64,000 nucleotides of DNA from Rhizobium rhizogenes NBRC 13257. GTDB lineage: Bacteria > Pseudomonadota > Alphaproteobacteria > Rhizobiales > Rhizobiaceae. The stretch spans positions 49,101-113,100 of the forward strand of contig NZ_BAYX01000024.1 of the NCBI RefSeq assembly GCF_000696095.1, given 5' to 3'. Below the pieces are notes generated by a model. It was not told where the DNA came from. It saw only the letters and a list, made by a program, of their open reading frames with translations, and made no database searches. Positions 58,702-64,000 of this stretch are shown piece after piece (positions within the stretch are counted from its first letter, which is position 1; each line of letters begins with the position of its first letter). The position numbers and the translations under genes are program-made.

Positions 58702-60039
58702 TCAATTGCGTAGATATTCCTCCATGGAATCGTCAAGCGCCTCGACCCAGGGCGTATGATGCGTCGGCGACATGTTGCCGGTCATCAACGAACGGTAGGC
58801 ATGGTCGCGGAAGCCCATGACGTTCTCTGCCTTATGGTGCTCCCATTCCATGAAGGTCTTGTTGGTGCCTTCAATGTCGAAGCTCGGATAGTCGGTCTCG
58901 GCAAGCAGCTCCTTCACATAGTCGCCCTGATACCAAATCATCTGCTCGGCATCCTCCAGCGTCTCCTCGCGGGCGCGCCACATGTCGAAATTCGCCTTCA
59001 GCTCCTCTTCCGTGGGCAGCTTGATACGCCCCATCATGACGTCGCGCGCCCACCAGGCCTGCACGTCGAACATGTTGAAGGTGTAGAACTGGTCCTGCAT
59101 GCCGATGTAGAAGAGCTGCGGGTTCTTGTCGTAGATCACGCCCTTGTAGAGGTGATCGGCCCAGAGACGGTTGGCGGTCTTCAGACGCAGTTCGTCCGGC
59201 AGGAAGGGGAAATGGTGCTGGTATCCGGTGCACAGGATCAGCGCATCCACTTCCTTTTTCGAGCCGTCGAGGAAGTGCGCCGTCTTGTTCTCAAGCTTGG
59301 TCAGCAGCGGCCTCTCCTCGAAATTCTCCGGCCACTTGAAGCCCATCGGCTTCGAGCGGTAGCTCGTCGTCACCGATTTCGCGCCGTATTTCCAGCATTG
59401 CGAGCCGATATCTTCGGCTGAATAACTGCGGCCGACGATCAGCACGTTCTTGTCCTTGAATTCCAGCGCATCGCGGAAGTCATGGGCATGCAGCACACGG
59501 CCGTTGAAGGTCTTCACGCCCTCGAAATAGGGCACGTTCGGCGTCGAGAAGTGACCGTTGGCGACGACGACGTAGTCAAATTCCTCATCGTACATCCGGT
59601 CCTCGACACGATCATGCGCCGTCACCGTGAACTTCTTTGTCTCTTCGTCGAAGCGCACCATGCGAACCGGCGTGCTGAAGCGGACCCATTTGCGGACATC
59701 GGCCTTCTCGACGCGGCCCTTGATATAGTCCCAGAGCACGGCACGCGGCGGATAGGAGGCGATCGGCTTGCCGAAATGCTCCTCGAACGTATAGTCGGCA
59801 AATTCCAGGCATTCCTTCGGGCCGTTCGACCAGAGGTAGCGATACATGCTGCCATGGACCGGTTCACCATATTCGTCGAGGCCAGTGCGCCAGGTATAAT
59901 TCCAAAGCCCGCCCCAGTCGGACTGCTTTTCGTAGCAGACGACCTCCGGGATCGCAGCGCCCTTCTGGGCCGCCGACTGGAAGGCCCGCAACTGGGCCAG
60001 GCCGGAAGGACCGGCGCCGATGACGGCAACTCTTGTCAT
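58702..60039 (-). CDS. tmm: Trimethylamine monooxygenase
   Basis: 445 residues, typical for Tmm. FAD site GAGPSGLAQLRAF (8-20), the family stretches SDWGGLWNYTWRTGLDE and MYRYLWSNGPKE, NADPH site VGRSYSAEDIGSQCWKYG and FMO-type LCTGYQHHFPF. Tmm oxidises trimethylamine to TMAO with NADPH and oxygen (and can oxidise dimethyl sulfide). The second Rossmann motif has Arg where the family has Ala or Ser (VGASYSAED). Last gene of a likely dmmDABC-tmm operon (66 bp after dmmC). Confidence 0.92.
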   Translation of the reverse strand: MTRVAVIGAGPSGLAQLRAFQSAAQKGAAIPEVVCYEKQSDWGGLWNYTWRTGLDEYGEPVHGSMYRYLWSNGPKECLEFADYTFEEHFGKPIASYPPRAVLWDYIKGRVEKADVRKWVRFSTPVRMVRFDEETKKFTVTAHDRVEDRMYDEEFDYVVVANGHFSTPNVPYFEGVKTFNGRVLHAHDFRDALEFKDKNVLIVGRSYSAEDIGSQCWKYGAKSVTTSYRSKPMGFKWPENFEERPLLTKLENKTAHFLDGSKKEVDALILCTGYQHHFPFLPDELRLKTANRLWADHLYKGVIYDKNPQLFYIGMQDQFYTFNMFDVQAWWARDVMMGRIKLPTEEELKANFDMWRAREETLEDAEQMIWYQGDYVKELLAETDYPSFDIEGTNKTFMEWEHHKAENVMGFRDHAYRSLMTGNMSPTHHTPWVEALDDSMEEYLRN

Positions 60040-60105
60040 GAAGCATTCCCCTTTCGATTGTATCGAATTTTTATCGCATGCGGTCGTCTTGGCGCGTCGT
60101 AGGCG

Positions 60106-61146
60106 TCAATCCGGAAAAGTGCCCGGGCTGGTCGGCGCCCCATCGTCATATTTCGAAAGCCAGTCGATCGTCATCTCGCGGAACCGCGTCAGGCCCTTGT
60201 AGTCGATGAGCTCCGGCGGCAGCGTGCGCAGCACGCGCGGGAAGCGGCGCGCCCATTTCGGCACGGTCACCAGCTCGTCCATGTTCATCAGATAGCAGCG
60301 GATGACGAAGAGAATGGCGTTCGAGCGCGGCAGGCGCCAGAGGCTCTGCAGCTCGACACGCAGATGCACCTTCTCGCCGACATTTTGCGGCGTCACTGTC
60401 AGGCGGTCCGGACCCCATTTCGGATAGTTCTCCGGGCTGGTATCGAGGCGGGGGTTGATCGTCATCGTCCAGTTGAACCGGCGCGTCGGCTTGCCCTGCT
60501 GCAGGTTCAACAGGAATTTCAGCGCGCGGTCGAAGACGCCGATCTGGTGAGCGAGCGGCACCGGACCGTGCCATTCCATGAAATTCATGCCGATGTCGAA
60601 ATCGAGCGACCAGTCGGCCTGGGTCGTGACCATGCCGGCGTCCATCCAGAGATTGTTGTCGCGCTGGTCGACGATGCAGAAATCGCCCTGGGCCTGGCGG
60701 GTGATATATTCGAAGGGCTCATAGGGCAGCGTCGATGCGTCGCCGAAAGTGAATGTGTCGTCGATGCCGAGCGGCCGGTTGATCCAGCGCCATTGATCGC
60801 CGTTCTTGATCAGCGTGAAATGCTCGGGGTAGCCGGCTGCCTGTTCCTCCATCAGCAGTTCCAGCGTATCCCACTGCGCCGACATCATATGCGGCAGCGC
60901 CTGGTAGCGTAGCGGATCCTCCTTCAGCACCAGTGCCCGGTCGCGCATTTCGGCGACATAGTGCTCGTCGACGTCGATCAGGCTTTCATAGACCGTGCCA
61001 ACTTGCCCCTTCACATGCGGTTCCATGTTGACGGAATACATGTACTCGTCGCGGTCGAAGGGGAACGGAAAGCGCCGGATGTTTTCCGGACTGTTGCGAT
61101 AGCTGAAATCGTCCCGGAACGTTTCCTGCTTGAAGGCGATTGCCAT
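60106..61146 (-). CDS. dmmC: Dimethylamine monooxygenase heme subunit, DmmC-like (DUF3445)
   Basis: 346 residues of the DUF3445 / heme-dependent oxidative N-demethylase family (WRWINRPLGIDDTFTFGD, WTMTINPRLDTSPENYPK, LRVELQSLWRLPRSNAILFV). In the dmmDABC system of marine Rhodobacterales this subunit works with DmmA and DmmB to turn dimethylamine into methylamine and formaldehyde. The gene order here (D, A, B, C on one strand) is the same. Symbol given from order and family. Confidence 0.82.
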   Translation of the reverse strand: MAIAFKQETFRDDFSYRNSPENIRRFPFPFDRDEYMYSVNMEPHVKGQVGTVYESLIDVDEHYVAEMRDRALVLKEDPLRYQALPHMMSAQWDTLELLMEEQAAGYPEHFTLIKNGDQWRWINRPLGIDDTFTFGDASTLPYEPFEYITRQAQGDFCIVDQRDNNLWMDAGMVTTQADWSLDFDIGMNFMEWHGPVPLAHQIGVFDRALKFLLNLQQGKPTRRFNWTMTINPRLDTSPENYPKWGPDRLTVTPQNVGEKVHLRVELQSLWRLPRSNAILFVIRCYLMNMDELVTVPKWARRFPRVLRTLPPELIDYKGLTRFREMTIDWLSKYDDGAPTSPGTFPD

Positions 61147-61175
61147 GTCCGTTCTCCTGGGTATCGGTTCGGTGC

Positions 61176-62141
61176 CTAGAGGTCGAGATGCAGCGTGTTT
61201 CCCTCGAAGCGGGAGACACAGATCATCACCTTGCGGCCGGAGGCCTTTTCTTCGTCAGTCAGATAGACGTCGTGGTGCAGAAGCTTGCCCTCGCAGGCGG
61301 CAACCGCCGTCTCGCACTGGCCGCAGGCACCGCCGCGACAGAGGAAAGGTGCGTCGACGCCCGCCGCCTCGACCGCTTCCAATATGCTCTCGTGATGGCC
61401 GACATGCACGGTCTTGCCGGAGCGCATCAGCTCGATCGAAAAGGGCTTGCCGGGCTGCGAGGAGAGGAAGCGTTCGGAGTGCAGGTTCTGTTCCGGCCAG
61501 CCAGCCTCAAGACCCGTTTTCAGCACGCCGTCGATCATGCCCGAGGGGCCGCAGACATAGAGATGTGTGCCGAGCGGCTGGCTGTCGAGCAGGCGGGCGA
61601 GCGGAATGTAGTTCTTTTCCGCGTCGCAATAGATCTTCACCCGATGTGGGCCGTAGCGCGCAACGAGATCCTTGCAATAGGCGCCACGATCGAGCGAGCG
61701 CACCGCATAATGCAGCTCGAAATTGGCGCCCTCACGGGAAAATTGCTCCATCATGGCGATGAAGGGCGTGATGCCGATGCCGCCGGCGATCAGCAAATGC
61801 TTGCGGCCGCGCCAGTCCGGCTGGAAGAGATTGACCGGATAACTGACCTTCAGCTCGTCGCCTTCGCTGACTTTCTCATGCATGAAGGTGGAGCCGCCGC
61901 GCGAATCCTCGACATGCAGCACGCTGACCTCATAGCCCGAGCAATCATGCGGCGGCGACATCAGCGAATAGGCGTTGCGCCTGATATGGCCATCATCATT
62001 CATCGAAACGATGACATGGGCGCCGCCAGAAAAATAAGGCATCGGCTTGCCGTCAAGGCGCTCGAAACGGAAGCGCTTGATGCGGTGGGCGATCGGCGTC
62101 ACCTTCGCCACGCGGACGGGAATTTCAGTACCACCGCTCAC
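61176..62141 (-). CDS. dmmB: Dimethylamine monooxygenase reductase subunit, DmmB-like
   Basis: 321 residues of the phthalate dioxygenase reductase type: flavin motif RNAYSLMSPP, NAD(P) motif GGIGITPFIAM, and a C-terminal plant-type 2Fe-2S cluster CRGGACGQCETAVAAC. It passes electrons from NAD(P)H to the heme subunit. Its start overlaps the DmmA-like stop by 4 nt. Confidence 0.85.
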   Translation of the reverse strand: MSGGTEIPVRVAKVTPIAHRIKRFRFERLDGKPMPYFSGGAHVIVSMNDDGHIRRNAYSLMSPPHDCSGYEVSVLHVEDSRGGSTFMHEKVSEGDELKVSYPVNLFQPDWRGRKHLLIAGGIGITPFIAMMEQFSREGANFELHYAVRSLDRGAYCKDLVARYGPHRVKIYCDAEKNYIPLARLLDSQPLGTHLYVCGPSGMIDGVLKTGLEAGWPEQNLHSERFLSSQPGKPFSIELMRSGKTVHVGHHESILEAVEAAGVDAPFLCRGGACGQCETAVAACEGKLLHHDVYLTDEEKASGRKVMICVSRFEGNTLHLDL

Positions 62142-62743
62142 AGGAACAACTCCTCTGGATCAGGCGCACTGCCGGGCTCTTCCGCATCGATATTGACGCC
62201 TTGGAAAGCGCCGAGGCGGCGCGAATAGTGATCACGCACCAAGAGTGGAAGTCCGCAATGGCCACAAGCAAAGGGACTATGGGTGACATCCTCGGTGATG
62301 CCCTTGCAATGGACGCATTGCACGCGGCGCGCCAGCGAACCGCGATGTTCCGTGACGATCGAGGCATGGTCCATGCCGTAGTCGAGCGCCACCATCATCG
62401 CCTGGCCAATGAAGCCCTCCGTGCCGGCGATATAAAGCCGCGTGCCCATATGGGCTGTCGCAAGCGACCCCTTCAGGCGAAAGAGCAGCGTCGCTATCGT
62501 CGGCGCTGTAAAGAACATATCGGCGCCGAGCCGACGCAAGGTCTCGTCGTGACCCTTGCCCTGCGAACCACGGGCGACATAAAGGATCTCGCTGCGCGAC
62601 AGGGCGGTATCGTCAAGTGAGGACTTCTGGTCGAGGAGGGCGTTCGCCCCCTCGCCTTCAAGCGCAAAAATGTGTCGCCGGGCGTGCGGCTGGATGGAGA
62701 GGCCCTTGTAGACCGGTCGGCTCTTGATGCCTTCGACGAGCAT
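62138..62743 (-). CDS. dmmA: Dimethylamine monooxygenase subunit DmmA-like
   Basis: 201 residues. N-terminal part with strands like a reductase lobe (LRLKGSLATAHMGTRLYIAG) and a C-terminal zinc-ribbon-like motif CVHCKGITEDVTHSPFACGHC. This matches the DmmA-type small subunit by length, cysteine pattern and position between dmmD and dmmB. Role in the complex not well defined. Confidence 0.78.
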   Translation of the reverse strand: MLVEGIKSRPVYKGLSIQPHARRHIFALEGEGANALLDQKSSLDDTALSRSEILYVARGSQGKGHDETLRRLGADMFFTAPTIATLLFRLKGSLATAHMGTRLYIAGTEGFIGQAMMVALDYGMDHASIVTEHRGSLARRVQCVHCKGITEDVTHSPFACGHCGLPLLVRDHYSRRLGAFQGVNIDAEEPGSAPDPEELFL

Positions 62744-62755
62744 AGGCGCGCCTCC

Positions 62756-63889
62756 TTAACCCACGGCCGTCCTCTTCTTCTTTTCCGGATCATCGAAGGG
62801 CAGCGTGTGGGCAATCGCGCTTGCCTTCAAGCTCTTGCCGCGCACCTCGAGCTTCGTGCCCTGAACCGCCTTGTCGACATCGAGGCGGGCGATCGCCATG
62901 GATTTCTTCGTCAGCGCCGAATAGCACGGGCAGGTGATGACGCCGACTTTCTTGCCATCGGCAAAGACCTCATCGCCGAGATCGGCCGGGCCGTCGGCAT
63001 CGATCAGCATGCCGAAGATCTTGAAGCGTTCCTTGCCCTTGAGACGGGCATGTTCCTCGGCACCCCGAAAACCGGTCTTGCCGGGGCTGACGGTGAAATC
63101 GAGCCCAAGCTCCCAGAGGCTGTCGCCGGGCGGCTGGTCGGCGAAGGGATACATCTGCGAATTGTCGTAGGGGTAGAAGAGCAGGTAGCTTTCGACGCGC
63201 AGCATGTCGAGGACGCTGAAGCAGCAGGGGATGATCCCCATCTCCTTGCCTTCCGCGACGATGCGGTCCCAGACCATCGGAGCGTCCTGGCCGCGCACGA
63301 AAATCTCATAGCCGCGCTCGCCGGTATAGCCGGTGCGCGAGATCATCACCGGCGCGCCGAACAGCGTCGTCTGCATGTGGTGGAAATATTTGAGGTCGCG
63401 GATGCCGGGCACATATTTGGCTAGATAGTCGACCGCGACCGGTCCCTGCAGCGACAGATCGTGCAGGTCGTCATCGAAGAGGACGGCGCAGTTGCGGCCC
63501 GCTGCCTGCTTGACGAGCTCCTCGTGACCGGAGCCGGAGCCGTGAACCAACATCCAGGAATTCGGGCCGGTGCGGTAGACGATGCAGTCGTCGGTGAAGT
63601 AGCCGCGATCGTTCAGCATGGCCGCATAGACCGAGCGACCAGGATAGATCTTCGACATGTCGCGGGTGGTGATAGAGTCGAGGACGGCGATCGCATGCGG
63701 GCCGACCAGATGCACCTTCTTCAGGCCGGAAACATCCATGATGCCGGCCTTGGTGCGGATCGCGACATGCTCTTCCGACATGTCCTTCTCATAGGTCCAG
63801 GCGGTTCCCATGCCGCTCCAGTCCTCGAGTTTCGATCCCAAAGCGCGATGCCGGTCCGCCAAGGCGGAGAAACGCCATGATAGTGCCAT
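62756..63889 (-). CDS. dmmD: GcvT-like folate-binding protein, DmmD-like
   Basis: 377 residues of the aminomethyltransferase (GcvT) family: ADRHRALGSKLEDWSGMGTA at the start, LQGP-type motif (SLQGPVAVDYL), RTGYTGERGYEIF and VLDMLRVESYLLF. Position as first gene of dmmDABC and known role of DmmD suggest it transfers the formaldehyde made in dimethylamine oxidation to tetrahydrofolate. 12 bp before dmmA. Confidence 0.85.
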   Translation of the reverse strand: MALSWRFSALADRHRALGSKLEDWSGMGTAWTYEKDMSEEHVAIRTKAGIMDVSGLKKVHLVGPHAIAVLDSITTRDMSKIYPGRSVYAAMLNDRGYFTDDCIVYRTGPNSWMLVHGSGSGHEELVKQAAGRNCAVLFDDDLHDLSLQGPVAVDYLAKYVPGIRDLKYFHHMQTTLFGAPVMISRTGYTGERGYEIFVRGQDAPMVWDRIVAEGKEMGIIPCCFSVLDMLRVESYLLFYPYDNSQMYPFADQPPGDSLWELGLDFTVSPGKTGFRGAEEHARLKGKERFKIFGMLIDADGPADLGDEVFADGKKVGVITCPCYSALTKKSMAIARLDVDKAVQGTKLEVRGKSLKASAIAHTLPFDDPEKKKRTAVG

Positions 63890-64000
63890 TTCGTTCCCTC
63901 ATTTTCTTCTATGGAATATTTATTTCCTGACTATATTCGTCTTTCGCGCCGTGGCAAGCCGCTCCTCAAGTTTTTTGTCGGCCTATCCGGCAACATTCGC
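63890..64000. promoter_or_regulatory. Upstream region of dmmDABC-tmm
   Basis: 111 bp to the window end. AT-rich next to dmmD (GGAATATTTATTTCC at 63912-63926 is a small dyad). Probably holds the promoter; nothing else can be named. Confidence 0.4.

Overview
The window reads as an accessory-replicon segment (chromid or megaplasmid) of an alphaproteobacterium in the Rhizobiaceae. The base composition is GC-rich, genes are tightly packed with many 4-nt ATGA overlaps, almost every block is an ABC transporter plus a catabolic enzyme set plus a regulator, and the glyoxylate-shunt gene with its divergent XRE/IrrE-type regulator has the rhizobial look. No rRNA, tRNA, CRISPR array, insertion sequence or replication origin was found. 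That assignment is inference from gene content, since no species marker is present.

Layout. 1-336: end of an OxyR-like regulator. 354-1295: ornithine-cyclodeaminase-family enzyme. 1612-9458: a plant-signal LuxR solo of the PipR/OryR type between two proline-iminopeptidase-like hydrolases, followed by a complete peptide ABC importer. 9582-13187: envelope genes (OmpA-like protein, helix-hairpin-helix membrane protein, isoprenylcysteine-methyltransferase-like protein). 13374-16537: ScfR/RamB-like regulator divergent from isocitrate lyase (aceA). 16610-18837: a cytosolic GAF histidine kinase and its response regulator. 18904-24342: a CUT2 sugar importer and an SMP-30 lactonase. 24339-32112: a GntR regulator with two winged helices, and a set of enzymes that fits L-galactonate -> D-tagaturonate -> D-altronate -> 2-keto-3-deoxygluconate, with an amino-acid-type ABC importer. 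32166-33781: hipBA toxin-antitoxin module with three evenly spaced operators.

33804-63889 is the most striking part. Two divergent operons share a 382-bp promoter region that carries two copies of a TGTATATACA palindrome, the expected operator type for the HutC-like repressor encoded in the right-hand operon. Each operon encodes an OpuC/QAT-type (quaternary ammonium) ABC importer, a histidine/phenylalanine ammonia-lyase-family protein whose MIO-forming Ala-Ser-Gly triad is missing, and enzymes for acryloyl-CoA-type beta-oxidation. The two enzyme sets are unrelated to each other: CaiB-type CoA-transferase + crotonase + hydroxyacyl-CoA dehydrogenase on the left; family-I CoA-transferase + MaoC-type hydratase + short-chain dehydrogenase on the right. 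After a parDE module comes a trimethylamine pathway: APC permease, tdm (TMAO demethylase), tmm (trimethylamine monooxygenase) and dmmDABC (dimethylamine monooxygenase).

The unifying hypothesis (inference) is that the importers bring in aromatic or other amino-acid betaines, the MIO-less lyases eliminate trimethylamine from them (as known for ergothionase, a family member), the acrylate skeleton is oxidised as a CoA ester, and the released trimethylamine is oxidised to TMAO, dimethylamine and methylamine by the neighbouring tmm-tdm-dmm genes. The components are well supported one by one; the link between them is untested.
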